64,000 bases of DNA from Sinotaia quadrata (GCA_028829895.1 CM054179.1:43878617-43942616), one strand, 5' to 3'; shown: positions 1-12,309, counted from the stretch's first letter. Translations and numbers: made by a program. Notes: generated by a model not told the origin, from the sequence alone.

Positions 1-1430
1 TTTTAAAAACATATTTAAAAATGTTATCACACATTAACAATAAAGATGTAATTAGTATGTGTTTACACTTTACATATTGTACTGTAAACATAGTCTGAAG
101 TGCAGATTGAAAAGATGGTTTTTATTTTAACCAAAGTTTTTACATTAGCTATCAGTTTGATCAAACTGCTACAACTTCACTCTATGCTAGGTCCTGCATA
201 CTGCATAGGTCATCAATTTCAATGCCATTTGCATACTTAAAAATATACATGTAAATGCATATGCACATTGTGCAATTAATAAGAAAATGGTTGTGATTAT
301 CTATAGTATAAATAAAAGTTTTGAGATTTTATAATTATATCATGGTGCAATAAAACTGTCAGTTGAGATTTTATACCTTGTAGCATTATGCTAAAATAAA
401 AAAAAAAACAAAAAGAAAACAAAAATACATTTTAAAAAAGAAAGAAATTGTATGTAATCTTTAGTATGCTGATATTTATTTCTGATATGGTGCATTTCAC
501 TGATTTCTGTCTAAAGTTAATAGTGTTGCATGTTCTAATCCACACGACTAAGAAAAAATAAACTTGTGAGAATAATTAAAACAGTAAATTAATAATGAAA
601 GCATAATCATGGACTAGCCAAGTCCCTACTGAAGTAATTTCATATTCTATAATTAACCTATTGAAGGAAATGTATTTTTATAAATAGTACAGTGCAACAG
701 TGGATACATTCACAATTCTTCTTCAGAAAAGGACTGGGCGAGTGCATGGTTATTATTATGTCACAATAAAATCTTCAGTTCATTCTCAACATATACTGTT
801 GCTCAAGATTAAATGTATTCTGTTGTTGGCAATATGGAAATAAATTTTTAGCTTCAAATGTGTTGTGATAATTTTGTTAATTACTATCAATCAGTCATGT
901 CTAAAAGTAAATACTTGTGTTTTATAATTTAACACAGGTAAAGTTTTAAACAATATTTAAAATGTTATCACAAATTCACAATAAAGATGTAAATAGTATG
1001 TGTTTACACTTCATATATTGTACTATAAATAGTTTAGTGTGCAAGCTTATAGTCTTAAGAGCAGATTGAAAAGAGGGGATTTATTTTAACCAAAGTTTTA
1101 ACATTAGCTATCAGTTTGATCAAATTGTTACAACTTCACTCTATGCTAGGTGCTGCAGTGCACAGATAAATGCACAGGTCACCAATGTCAAAGCCACTTG
1201 CATACTTAAAAATAAACATGTAGATGCATATGCACATTGTATTAATATTAATAAGAAAATGGGTGTGATTAACTATAGTACAAATACAAGTTTTGAGATT
1301 TTATAATTATATCATGGTGCAATAAAACTCAGTTGAGATTTTATACCTTGTAGCATTATGCTAAAAAAGAAAGAAAAAGGAAACAAAAATAAATTTAAAA
1401 AAGAAAAAATTGTATGTAATCTTTAATAAT
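1..1430. repeat. Direct duplication of an AT-rich segment (about 1-430 and 940-1430)
   Basis: The two ends of this stretch are diverged copies of one another. Shared landmarks run in the same order: the run around ATGTTATCACA, the ACAATAAAGATGTAA segment, GTGTTTACACTT, the AGATTGAAAAGA block, and the late TTTTATACCTTGTAGCATTA block. The period is about 950 bp. The spacer (430-940) is AT-rich and I see no gene in it. The copies differ by scattered substitutions and small indels, so the duplication is old. The first copy may begin outside the window. Confidence 0.75.
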
Positions 1431-1544
1431 TTTATATTTAATTTTGAAATTATGTATTTATTTATATTTATATCTTATATTATTATCCAGTCTCTTTCCA
1501 CGACTTCTGTTTGACTGTCGGCTGTGATCCAAGGTCTCGGAATC

Positions 1545-2600
1545 TTACCAAGATTCTGGGAGATCCAAGGTTTTACGGAGGATGTGGGCACTTCCGAGGA
1601 GCACTGCTTTGAGTAGTGGAGCGATTCTGTGGTTTCCAGGGAGTTTATTCAGGTAGCCTTCCAATTCTGACGTTATGTTCCCCAAGGCTCCTATCACTAT
1701 TGGTATCACTTCTGCTTTTACATTCCACAGTCTCTGGATTTCTAATCTGAGGTCTTGGTATTTTTCTATTTTTTCTCTTTCTTTTGTTTTTATGTTTCTA
1801 TCACTTGGAACAGTGACACCAATAATTGTTACTGTTCTGTTGGACTTATTGAGAACTACAATGTCTGGTCGTCTTGCAGGAATCACCCGGTCTGTTCTTA
1901 TCTCGAAGTCCCATAGTATTTTGACTTCTTCTGTTTCGGTGACTACTTCTGGTTGATGCATCCATGCTCTTTCTGGGGTTTTTATACCATAGTTCTCACA
2001 CAGATTTCTATGTATGTGTTTTGCCACTTCATTGTGTCATTTGGTGTATTCTGTTCCAGCCAGAACCTGACATCCAGATAGTATGTGTTCTGTTGTCTCA
2101 TCCATGGATTTGCAAAGTCTGCATTTGGAATCATTTGAAATTTTCATGATTTTCATTTTGTGTGCTTTGGTGTTGAGTGCTTGATCTTGTGCAGCTGTTA
2201 TGAGTGCTTCTGTTTCTGCTTTCAATCCTGCCTCTTTCAACCATTTGTACGTTGATTGCTTTGTTGATATTTCGTCTGCTTGTCGTACATATTGGCCATG
2301 TAGAGGTTTCTGTCTCCAGGTATGTGCTAGTTCTTGCTTCGTTATTTTCTTCCATGTTTCTTTGTCTGTTTCTGGTGGTTGGAATAGTCCACTCATTTTT
2401 ACTAATTCTATCAGTGGATCATTTTTATTGTTATTCCAGATGTAGTCCACAAGGCCAATGACTTCTCCTTCAATGACATGTTTAATTTTCTTGAGACCTC
2501 GGCCTCCCATTTTTCGAGATACATAGAGTCTGTCTACGTCTGCTTTGGGGTGTAAGGCTTTCATTTGTACCCAGTGAAGCAAGTGAAAGTGATGCTTCAT
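1545..2600 (-). pseudogene. Non-LTR retrotransposon tail with zinc finger and restriction-like endonuclease (R2/NeSL-type), degenerate
   Basis: On the minus strand one frame runs from 2600 to 1545, broken by a single in-frame TGA at 2039-2037. The first part holds the region just after the RT domain (landmarks LHPKADVDRLYVSRK and GGRGL) and ends in a CCHC finger of the form CRLC-x7-H-x4-C. After the stop come HNEVAKHIHR and the endonuclease-like block ARRPDIVV, then EKIEKYQDLR and VIPIVIGALG. This finger plus endonuclease tail is typical of the site-specific R2/NeSL-like non-LTR families of invertebrates. The RT domain is absent, which fits the usual 5' truncation of such copies. At the position where the other copy in this window (about 41.6 kb) reads LIDITVP, this one reads IIGVTVP, so a likely catalytic Asp is lost. 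A dead copy. Confidence 0.8.
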
Positions 2601-2609
2601 CAGTTTCTA

Positions 2610-5600
2610 CAGAAAATGAAATTGTGCCAGATTTTTGTGATGCTGATAGTACAGCCATAACACAGTATTTACAGCTTTGTGTGTTGAAAAGTCATGTACA
2701 TGCATATGGGACTTGCTGTTATATAAACATAATTCTACTTTGGAAGTTAATTCTAACAATCACAGAGGGTGAGGAGTGATTTCTTCTTATTCCTCGCAGC
2801 CCAAATATAATTCCATAGAACTTAGCAATGTGCCAATTCTTTCTATTTTACTGAATGTGGTTATTTCTTTGTTAGAATAATGCAGATATAATCATGATAA
2901 TAATAGTTTTGCTTAGATAAGTGAATATTACTTGTTTAATATACTGTTACTTTTTTACATTTTTTCTTTCTACCTCTTAGTGCAGATATCTGCTTTTTTT
3001 CTTTTAATTTTTAATGACATTTATGTCAAATTAGTGTATGTGTTTTATGCAAAGTAATATTTCTGCTTGGGACAGAAAATATTTATAAATTAATATGTAA
3101 AATTATAAGTCAATTATCTTTTCTTCAGTGTCAAGTATTGGTTTATTGTATTTTTTACTTAATTTAAAATAAAATAATTTTCATCATGAAAATAATATTT
3201 CTGCTTAAAACGGTAAATATTCTTATTTACCAAGTCAAATATTGTGCTACCTAGATCAGCAATGATTCATATTTTCTTTATTAATTGTCAGATTTACAGT
3301 TTCATTGTTTTTGTAAGCAATTACAATATCTGAGTATTATTTGATTTAATGTTTTGGTTTTTTTTGTTTATATTAAAGTTTAACACAATACACAAGCAAG
3401 AAAAATGTTCTGCTGAGAACAGTGAAAATTTTGTTATTTATCATATCAATTAATATAACAGATGCTGTCATATTTATTCTTTGTTGATTAAAAAATAATA
3501 ATTTCTGTTGTATTTTTTCCTCAAATTTATCTTATTTTATTTTATTATATCAATTTATTGGTATATGCATTTCTTATAATCACTTTTTTATGTTTCTCAC
3601 TTGGACTTTGTACGCAATTTAAGAAAAAATATTTTGAAAGATTCATAAGTTTTAATAGAAGAAATTTATTATTTGATTTGATCTAATCATAAGTTTAGGG
3701 GGTTATTTTAAAGTTTATTAATAATAATTAATTTTAGTAAATAAGAATGTATAATTTCATGTATTGTTTTGCCAATTTTATGTATTGTTTTGCAGGTAAA
3801 CATTTATAACCATACATATATAAAATTGCTATTGCTTTCTTTCTTTCTTTTTTTACTGTCAGTACATATTGGTGACAAAATATGATTAATATCAGTCTCA
3901 ATAATTATAAACTATGGCAGTTAAGAGCTTCAAACTGAATATCTTATGTTGTGATGTTTTAAGCCCTTCAATACAAAACTGGTGATCTCAGGGCTACAAA
4001 GTCATAATATACTAGTACCGGACCAGCCATCTAGAACTTTTAAGATTATACCATTCGCCAGTGTAAAACTGTACCCTTATGCTGCCATTTATTTATATAT
4101 TTTCTTAATCAGAGTAGCTTTACTTTTTTACTTATGAGCGCATGCTGAATTTGTACCTTGATTTTTATGTTTATTTTTTTGTTTTACATGTATTTTTACT
4201 TGAAAAAGAGCACCGCTAAAAAAAAAATTCAGTTTGTACTGTTATTAAATTAATAGTGTATATCCTGAAAGTTTATTTTGATGTTGTTTCTTGCATTGTT
4301 TTATTTTTCAGTAAATAAATAATTAATTCAAAACCTAAATTGTTACATTAATTTTGTGAAGAATAAATTTGTTCTCATTGTTGATCTATACTGGATTTGT
4401 GAATGAGAAAAACATCTCGAGTAATAGTTTAAAAGAACAAGGGAATGTATAATTCATTTTTAGACTGAATGTATACTACAATAATAAAGATAGAAATAAT
4501 TTCTAATAGCTGGATCTAAAATACTGCCAGTTTCTTACTTAAAAATATTGGATTTAAATGATAACTAACTACACAAAATGTTAGGGCCACTCCCACATAC
4601 CAATAATCCAATACCCAAGGTTACTTTTTTACATGTACATGTTTATTTTTTTTCAACCCCCAAACCACAGATAAACATTTTACGTTCAGAGGGTAGAAGA
4701 CACTAAAATACTAAAATAAAAATAATGTATTAAAATATGTCTTAAATAGTGTTGAAACAAAGTATTGAGAGATAAAAGTTCACAACTCATATTACTATCA
4801 ATATAATATAAAATAAAATAATAATATCATATAATAATGGTAAGTGGCCATTATACTTAATAATTAAAAAATAAAAAATATAAAAAATATATTATTTTAA
4901 TTGAAAATATAATTACTTATACAATAAATCAAATGATAAAGAAATAAACCCATTTATTTTTTACACACCTGTGTGTGTGTAAAAATGGGTGCTACTAAAT
5001 TTAGATGAACCCACAGTCTGCAAATAAACCCATTGTTTCGATCTTGTCTACCACACACATTTTCTTAGTTATCATGAGGCATACGTGCGCAAAATGATCG
5101 TCTAGTACCAGTAGCTAGCGGGAAACCTATTTGCTGTTGAAAAAAGCGCGGCAAATAGGGGTTCCCATTTTGCCTTGTGGAGACCATGAACCCATAGAGA
5201 CCGGAATACACGTTTGTGTGTGTGTGTGTGTGTACAGTGGCACTAAAAGAGAAACTTCGCCAGGCAGTGATCCAGATAAGTACACAATAAGACAAAAGTA
5301 TCTAAGAGTATGCACTCTATTACCACAAACTCTTATAAGAAACTTTTTGAGTGGAAAAGGAAAAGAGGAACTAAAAGGAGGGGGGGGGCGGGGAACTATT
5401 AAAGTGATATAGAGGAAGACGAACTTTAGGGGAGGCTAAATCTCTCTAGATAGACAGACTAATAATTGGAGCTTGTAATTGGGGATTGTAATTTGATTGT
5501 TGTTTATTTAATATAAATGTTTGTTAATTTTTCACTCATCTTTGTGTTATTCCTTATATCTTCACTTTGTGTAAAATTCATAATTATAATGTATTTGCCG

Positions 5601-6230
5601 TCTTTGTTATCATTATTCGTGTGAGGGATCCTTCGTTTGGGGCTCGTGCAGCTACTGGAAGTATTGACTTTAATTGTTCGTGATGTCCTAAATTATTCAT
5701 TAGTTTACAGCTGACCGACAGATATGCTCACCTGATGCTACATTATGTTGTTGCCGTTTCGACTTGCAGCAGAAATAGATGACTAAAATGACAATGATGA
5801 TGATGATGAAACTCAGAACCTCCATGTTTTTATCTCCAAATGTAGCGTCTCAGTGATAGAACAGATATCTAAAATAAAGTTAATTATACTTCATCTACTT
5901 GAAAATCGTTAAAAAAAAGTAGAAAAAAAAAGTGCACTACTACTACTACTAAGAAGAAGAAAAGGAAGAAGAAGACGAAGAATCAGAATGTACTCCAGTC
6001 TTTGCTGGGGAAAAAAAATGGTGATCCGAGTTTTATGAAAAGCTTCATTTATTATTATATATTAGTCAGTCCGATATTCGGTTTCACAATTTTTATACAA
6101 GATAAATGAATGTGTTGTTTTATTTTAATAAGAACCCACAAGAGTTTCAATAATCCTAAAAATAACTTCGTCGACAAAATCGAGGCGCGTATTTCCTGTG
6201 AGACTGTGCGATATGATTGCGGTATTGCTG
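2610..6230. other. AT-rich non-coding stretch with simple repeats
   Basis: I see no supportable gene here. ORFs are short and non-conserved. It contains long A/T-rich runs, a GT microsatellite at 5215-5233, a shorter GT run near 4970-4981, a G run near 5382-5389, ATG/ATC triplet runs near 5789-5805 and a CTA/AAG triplet stretch near 5938-5975. The short ORFs across 5065-5412 are by-products of the GT repeat. Confidence 0.6.
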
Positions 6231-6235
6231 CCGTG

Positions 6236-6297
6236 CGTTCAATAGAGCTAACGGCGGCGTAACGTTAGCGGCGAACGTTAGCTCTCGCTATTGAACG
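6236..6297. promoter_or_regulatory. GC-rich imperfect inverted repeat upstream of a candidate first exon
   Basis: The left arm CGTTCAATAGAGCTAACG (6236-6253) is complementary to the right arm (6276-6297), apart from a 4-nt insertion in the right arm. The 22-nt centre repeats the AACGTTAGCGG motif. The element is strikingly richer in CpG than the surrounding AT-rich DNA and ends 26 bp before an ATG in good context. It could be a promoter-proximal element or the remnant of a small inverted-repeat transposon. The sequence does not decide. Confidence 0.5.
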
Positions 6298-6323
6298 CCT
6301 TGTTGTACGGCAAACGTTTCAAG

Positions 6324-6437
6324 ATGGCGGAAGATAAATTCGAGGCAAGTTTCGTTTCTGTAATTGTTGATGAGCTGACCGAAGATATAAATTTCATTAA
6401 TGATACTGGTGAAAAATGTGCGCAAATACTTCGGTAG
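6324..6437 (+). CDS. Possible first coding exon (starts MAEDKFEASF), product unknown
   Basis: An ATG in the context CAAGATGGCGG, a classical strong animal start context, opens a 37-codon frame that closes with TAG at 6435-6437. It sits directly behind a CpG-rich patch in otherwise AT-rich DNA, as expected of a 5' end. The reading is acidic (MAEDKFEASF, then DELTED). A splice donor could lie at GC-AAGT near 6342 or at GTAGTT near 6435, so the stop may never be read. No downstream exon can be joined with confidence. The 99-bp candidate at 7535 is the nearest. I do not recognise a family. Confidence 0.35.
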   Translation: MAEDKFEASFVSVIVDELTEDINFINDTGEKCAQILR

Positions 6438-6439
6438 TT

Positions 6440-7530
6440 ACGGACGCTTTACAGCATGCACAGTACATTGTAGTGCCTAGCAAAGGATTCATAGTAATAC
6501 AAAGAATTCGCTTGCTTTTCTTGCTGATATTGATAATGGAACAAAATTAATGATAAGTCATATATAAACTATAATATTATTATATATTGTGAACATTATT
6601 TATATTTCAACTCTAAATTTTACCTTTATGAATTGATAACTGCAAATAGCAAACTAACGAAAATAATTTAAAACTAATACCAAACAACTATTCAGAATAT
6701 TTTCAAACGTTATGTAGCAAATTCATTAACTCATTTAGTGATTTAATTTATTATACCGTTATACGTACTTAGTGTGGATATCTAATGTGGAAAGCTGTGA
6801 CAAATAGCTAGGGTGAAGATGTCAAACAATAAAATTACATGTACATAATTTTTCTGAAGATTGGCCTTGCACCATTGCAAAATGATAATTTGTTTTTTTA
6901 AAAATAAAAATTACTAAATGTAAAAGGTTTTGTGAATATGTAAATATGAAAACCATTCATTTAAATAAATGTCTCTCTTTTTGAAAGTCTAATGAGATAC
7001 ATATTTTTTCTTTGTAACTTAAATGGTAATACATGTATCTGAATGAATAAAGTTTGAGTCCAGCTCAATAAAGATCATTAGCAGCATATCTTAAAAATTA
7101 AATCAACATGCCATAAGGTGTCAGCACCTTATTTGGCATTCATTCAGTTGGTCTGAATGAAAACTTGGTATCTAGCCAAGCATGCATGACAATATTACAA
7201 TTTTAAAAAAACAAACAAACAATTATATAGCACAAGTAATTTGGTACTTAGGAAAAAGAATTCATTTTTAGCTTTTACTTGAGTGAAGTAGTGATTTTGA
7301 GTATCAGAACATTCAGATACATGTAATTATAATACGAAGTAGATTCCAGGCTACTGGCCAGGGAATGATAAAATGTGAATGTAATACTAATATCCAATGA
7401 TAATTGCAGATACAATAAGTTTCAATAATTTAACATGGTAAAATTAGTGTTTCTCTATAAAACTTTATAGTGTTAAGCATTTACTTCTATACATATATTA
7501 ACATGTATTATGAACATGCCTTCAAATATT
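6440..7530. other. AT-rich stretch, nothing recognised
   Basis: No ORF or RNA gene that I can support. If the candidate exons at 6324 and 7535 belong to one gene, this is its intron. Confidence 0.5.
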
Positions 7531-7534
7531 TCAG

Positions 7535-7633
7535 TAAAATGGATAAAGAAAGACACTGAGGACTTGAAAATTTATTTCCGTGACTTCTTCCAACAACGCA
7601 AAAGGAATCTAAACAATAAAAGAAATCTTCCAG
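7535..7633 (+). CDS. Candidate internal exon, 99 bp, phase 1-1
   Basis: Bounded by ATATTTCAG on the left and GTACCT on the right. It is 99 bp long, a multiple of three, and open in phase 1. The reading begins KWIKKDTEDLKIYFRDFFQ, is basic in the middle (QQRKRNLNNKR) and ends NLP with a split Gly codon. Phase 1-1 is the same class as the small exons described from 15 kb onward, but there is no sequence similarity to them, so membership of the same gene is not shown. The W-x5-D-x2-DL-x2-YF pattern looks like a folded domain edge, but I cannot name it. Confidence 0.35.
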
Positions 7634-7699
7634 GTACCTCTACAGTACTGTACTGCACATTATATGAATTTAACCTTGAGAGTGTTAATCTTGCATTTA

Positions 7700-8500
7700 A
7701 AATAAATCTAATATGATAGGCTAAATGATATTAATATTATTATAAGTTTGCAAGCAACTACTATCTACTAGGAGTGTAGGCATTTTTTATTTTTAATCTT
7801 GCATTTAAAAAATCAATTATGTGCACAATGAAATCCTCACTGAACAATTAATAGACAAAGTAGTGAATGTTCTCATATTTATCTTAATAGGCCTACTTTA
7901 CAAATTTGAAACATACTATGTCTGGCTACTCAATATTTACATTTTCTAAGTTCTCACTCTGGAAAATTAATATATCTCTATATATATATATATTGCTACT
8001 TTGTTTGTATAACTTAAAATATAACACTAATAAAGTAATACTGTGTGAAAGATGAAATACTTTAGGTTTCATTATTGAAATAAAGACAAAACTTGTTTAT
8101 TAAACTGTAATGATACTTTAGGTTTCATTATTGAAATAAAGACAAAACATGTTTATTAAACTGTAATGAGAATAGTATCCTGTGTCCACTGCCAAGACAC
8201 CAAGAGTGCCATTTTGTTTATTCAGTGAAACATAATCAAACTAATATAAAACTGATTCAGTGCTTGCTTCCATTTATCATGCTTGATAAATCTTACTAGT
8301 TAAATATTCCACATGCACCATATTTATTACAGCATCACTCATTGTATTATTTATTTATACATATATATTTTGAGTTGTAATGGACCATTTTCCTGAAACA
8401 CTAATATTTTTTCTTAGCATAATAAAAAATTTGCATTTTGTAATCAAAAGTAAATCAATCTTATTGTCAGTCCAGTATGACTAATAGTAGTTTTGTTCTG
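7700..8500. repeat. Non-coding stretch with a 56-bp tandem duplication (8057-8168)
   Basis: The unit starting ATACTTTAGGTTTCATTATT occurs twice head to tail, at 8057-8112 and 8113-8168, with one visible difference (CTTG against CATG). An AT dinucleotide run lies at about 7974-7993. The rest is AT-rich without a gene. Confidence 0.8.
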
Positions 8501-8507
8501 CTTCTAC

Positions 8508-8640
8508 TAGTACCAATTAAGTAGTCTTGGTACTATTATCTGTAGTACCAATTAAGTAGTCTTGGTACTATTATCTGTAGTACCAATTAAGTAGTCTTGG
8601 TACTATTATCTGTAGTACCAATTAAATTAGTCTTGGTACT
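8508..8640. repeat. 35-bp tandem repeat, about 3.7 copies, with internal dyad
   Basis: The unit contains GTACCAATTAAGTAGTCTTG followed by GTACTATTATCTGTA. Within each unit GTACCAA and TTGGTAC form an inverted pair, so every repeat can fold. The array ends exactly where an LTR-like repeat (TGTGGCAGAG) begins at 8641. Confidence 0.85.
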
Positions 8641-9715
8641 TGTGGCAGAGTAAATTTACCTATCCTTATTTTTTAATTTAAATTGTTAAATTGTCAGAGT
8701 AAACCAACCTTGGGTACTCATTATGATGGTATTTTTGAAAAAAAGTCTGAGTCGAAGTAAACATCCAAGGCAAGAATATGCTAGAATTGTTGATGTAATG
8801 CAAACCAGTGCATAGTTTTTATTATCCAATGGTTATGGTTTACAAGAACGAGACCAGAAATGGGCTGAGATTCAAAGTTTACTTGCTGTGGAGAAATCTA
8901 TTGTCCAGTCATTTGAATTTGGAGTAGCAAGAAGTATGGTCTTGAAAGCTGCCATTAGCTTGATGGTGAGTTAGCCGACTGATTGAGAGAGAATGGACAG
9001 AAATATTTAATGCATTTTTGCTATTGATATGTTATACTTGTGTTCTAATAAGATGTATTATGTGAGTAGATTATTATTTCTTCAAATGTTTGAATAAGCT
9101 GCTCATTTATAGTGTACTAAACACTTGACATTGTTTGATATGCTGTTTCTGTTTTTCTGTGTGCGTGTATCGGGCTAATGATTATTATAATAGGAAACTG
9201 CAAAGTGAGATTGGAATGTAAGAAAGTATGGAGTTATAAAGTGACAAACTCGAAGCTTAGCGTTTGTTCCTTAATTATGTTTTACAGGGACAAGCAGCCT
9301 TTTCTACTTTTCTGTTTTTGTTTCATCATTTGATTTGAACCTTCTGGTTTTCTGTTTGTAAACCACTATGACTGACTGGGATAGATGCTGGAAATCATCT
9401 GCCATAGTGAAATGTGTAAGTGTAAGAATACACTCCAATGATGTGTGGTGGCAAGATATGCTGGCTACCTGAGCAATTTCTGGTGTAGAGAAATTGTTGG
9501 ACATCGCCAAATTTATTGTTCTGTTTGAAGGAGTTAACATGGTGAAAAGAAGCACCCAAGTTAACTCAAGTAGCAGAACAGTGGTTTTTCAACATGTTAG
9601 TGAGGCACATGGAGCTGAAGTAATAACTGCTGACAATAACTTTTGTCTTTGTTGCAAACAGCACACAGAAGGACTATTGAAACAGCAATTAACAAGATTA
9701 TGTAAAGTATATTAA
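8641..9715 (+). repeat. LTR-like dispersed repeat, TGTGG family, copy 1
   Basis: It begins TGTGGCAGAGTAAATTTACC and carries a series of landmarks shared with copies at 11.0, 42.1 and (inverted) 52.0 kb: a GTTAAATTGTCAGAGTAAAC stretch, GAATATGCTAGAATTG, ATTATCCAATGGTTA and a GGGCTGAGAT block. A TG start, a length from under 0.5 to about 1 kb and the absence of coding sequence suggest a solo LTR. The right end is not fixed. Short ORFs in both strands here are incidental. Confidence 0.55.
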
Positions 9716-9719
9716 TGTA

Positions 9720-10280
9720 TTATTGCTTATCTCTAATAACTAAAGTACATGAAATTAGATAACTATTGTGTTATTATTACTGTATATTATTATCTTGAAG
9801 AAAACAAAGATCTATGTATTTGATAACAGATACACATGCATAGTCATATAAAAATGAAACTGAAGCAACAAAACCCAAACATTTATTGCATTTATACTAT
9901 AATTATATTTTATCATTTATATTATAACTGACTGTCATAATTATCTGTGAAAATTGTCTTTAGTATGTGTGTGCATGACAGAGATGTAGAATATGGTAAG
10001 AGGGAGAGAGAGGTAACAGAGAACTCAAGGTTTCATAAAATCCAAATTGGGATGTCAAGTAAAATACTTTTAAGAATGGATGTCAATAAAAATTGTATTA
10101 TTCTAAAAATTGACATGCATTCTGAAACTGATTTAAGTGCTCAATAGGTATGCATGTATATGTACATAATACATAGAGAGTATATTATACAAATGTAATT
10201 ATACTGAAAACTGGCTTATCAATACATTAATTGTTATTTATTTTTAATAAATGGTTAAATATAAATTGTTACTGTTTCAG
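9720..10280. other. AT-rich stretch, nothing recognised
   Basis: One short ORF (9947-10147) shows no conserved feature and is probably chance. No RNA gene seen. Confidence 0.45.
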
Positions 10281-10476
10281 GGATAAAGGAAATATTAATG
10301 TTTCTCAGGAGGTGTACCCAAGCTGCCTGCAGCACTTAAATAGTGAACAAAAGGCCTACTTAAAAAAAGATACAAACTGTTTAATGAAAGAAAAACAATG
10401 TGCCTCAATGCATCAAAAACCTTTAAAAAAATTACTTTGTAAAAGTCACATACAAGAGCTGTTGTTTTTCCATTAA
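10281..10476 (+). CDS. Possible terminal exon, weak
   Basis: A good polypyrimidine tract and acceptor (TTACTGTTTCAG) is followed by about 65 open codons to TAA in the frame with one leading base. The reading starts DKGNINVSQEVYPSCLQHLN and is lysine-rich later. The entry phase does not match the 99-bp candidate exon at 7535, so the two cannot be joined directly. Product not recognised. Chance remains likely. Confidence 0.22.
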
Positions 10477-10479
10477 AAG

Positions 10480-11001
10480 GTAAAGTCTTGACCTTGGGTA
10501 ATACATATTATTTCATGTTCTGCCCTGTCTTCATTACTGTGCTTAAATTGAAATGCCATACATTATTTTTAATCTAAACTGACCAACCCTTATATCACCA
10601 GTTATATTGGTGGAGTATAATACACCTTAATCTTGCATTAGGTGACAAATGGCAGCAAGCTTCTGACTTGTGTATCCCTGCTGTAAGAAAATATTTTCAT
10701 GTGTAGATTGCTATTCTATTTATGTGTATTACCACAGTTTTATGTAATGTATAAAATATATCTTGTTAGTTGTTTATATATTTTTAATGTTTTCTTAGGT
10801 GTTTTTTATATTTTAAAACATACCTATATAAGGAGTTTACTTGTCTTATCATCAAACAGAGCCCCATGCTGAAGATATAAATCAGTTTGTTTATCGCAAT
10901 TAAAAAGTGTTGAAATTAGGGTTTTTTCCTTTGCTTCTTTTAAAATGTATAAATTCTGCCAAATTTACTTTAAATTATTGTCAAGTTACTAGATGAGATA
11001 G
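10480..11001. other. AT-rich stretch, nothing recognised
   Basis: No coding or RNA feature that I can support. Confidence 0.45.
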
Positions 11002-11990
11002 TGTGGCAGAGTAAATTTGCCTTTCCCTATTTCTAAACTTAATAATTATATATTTGTTGCCAATGTTAAGTTGACCCAACCTTCGGCATCCTTGTGATGA
11101 AATTTTTTGAGTTTGAGTTTGAGTAAATAACTCAGGTGGAGAATATGCTAGAATTTGCTGATGTAATCTAAACCAGTTTTGAGTTAATGAAAAGTATTTA
11201 TTATCCAATGGTTAAGATTTACAAGAACAAGATCAGCCAATGGGCTGAGATCAAAAGTTTACCTATTGCAAAGAATTTATTTTCTAATCACTTTGGAGTG
11301 GAAGAAGTCTGGTCATGAAAGGCAGCCTTTTTTTCTTCTTTTTTTTTTTACCAGAATCTCCTGGTTTATTGATTTATAAACACTATGATTGTAGTAGATT
11401 CGAGAAGTCTCAACCCCCACTGTGTAAATGTAAGGATACACTGCACTCTGTTGTTGTATGGTGGCAATGTATGCTTGACTATATCATGGAATTTCTGTTA
11501 CAAGGAAGTAACTGGTAATTGTTACATTGTTGTTCTGCTTGAGGGAACTGATACAGTGAAGAGCAGCCAGGTTAGTCGTGAGAATAGCAGCTGACAGAAC
11601 ATTCTACAGCATGCTTTGAGGACACTAGAAACTGACAATTCTATTGTGACAATGGGCTTGTGACTTTGTACAGCATGCTAGAGGACACTTGAAATTGAAA
11701 ATTATATTGTGACAATGAACTTGTGACTTTGTTATGAAAGCACGTGAAAGAATATTGGGGTATCAGACAATTGACTAGGTTATGTACTATTGACTAGGTT
11801 ATGTACAAACTATCACTATAATCTCTATAACCCCATTTCTGCTATGTGATAAGAACTACCCTGTGTTTTATCTTGACACTAACCTGTTGAATTATGTATT
11901 AGGATATATATATATATTTGATTGTTGAATTAATAAATTTATTGACCTTCTTATACATATTGATAACCATATGTTGGAGAGATAGTGGGT
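11002..11990 (+). repeat. LTR-like dispersed repeat, TGTGG family, copy 2
   Basis: It begins TGTGGCAGAGTAAATTTGCC and shares the block order of copy 1, including GAATATGCTAGAATT, ATTATCCAATGGTTA and GGGCTGAGAT. A T-rich run at 11323-11350 interrupts it. Near the right end a tandem duplication repeats TATTGACTAGGTTATGTAC. The end coordinate is approximate. Confidence 0.5.
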
Positions 11991-12219
11991 GGATGGGATA
12001 TATAGATTAAAGACATATTTATCTTCTCTTTTAGTAAGAATTTTTCCACCTGCAGAAATATTGTGTGACAGTGAAAGTTTGTCTTTATTGTTGTGGAAGA
12101 GTGAAAATGTTTACAGCACCGGCATATCCACCAAGTGAGAGAAATGAGTGGTGTCTTCTAAAAACATAAATTAATATTCTCATCAATTGTAATTAGTTAT
12201 GGATGATTATATTATTATT

Positions 12220-12306
12220 AGTCTCAACCCCCACTGTGTAAATGTAAGGATACACTGCACTCTGTTGTTGTATGGTGGCAATGTATGCTTGACTATATCA
12301 TGGAAT
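12220..12306. repeat. 87-bp exact-looking duplicate of 11406-11492
   Basis: The block starting AGTCTCAACCCCCACTGTGT and ending TATATCATGGAAT occurs here and inside LTR-like copy 2. I see no mismatch. The flanks differ completely, so a short internal patch has been copied about 0.8 kb downstream. Confidence 0.85.
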
Positions 12307-12309
12307 AAT

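Noticed and set aside
5065..5412. Short ORFs on both strands
   Set aside because: They run through the GT microsatellite and a G run, with no conserved feature.
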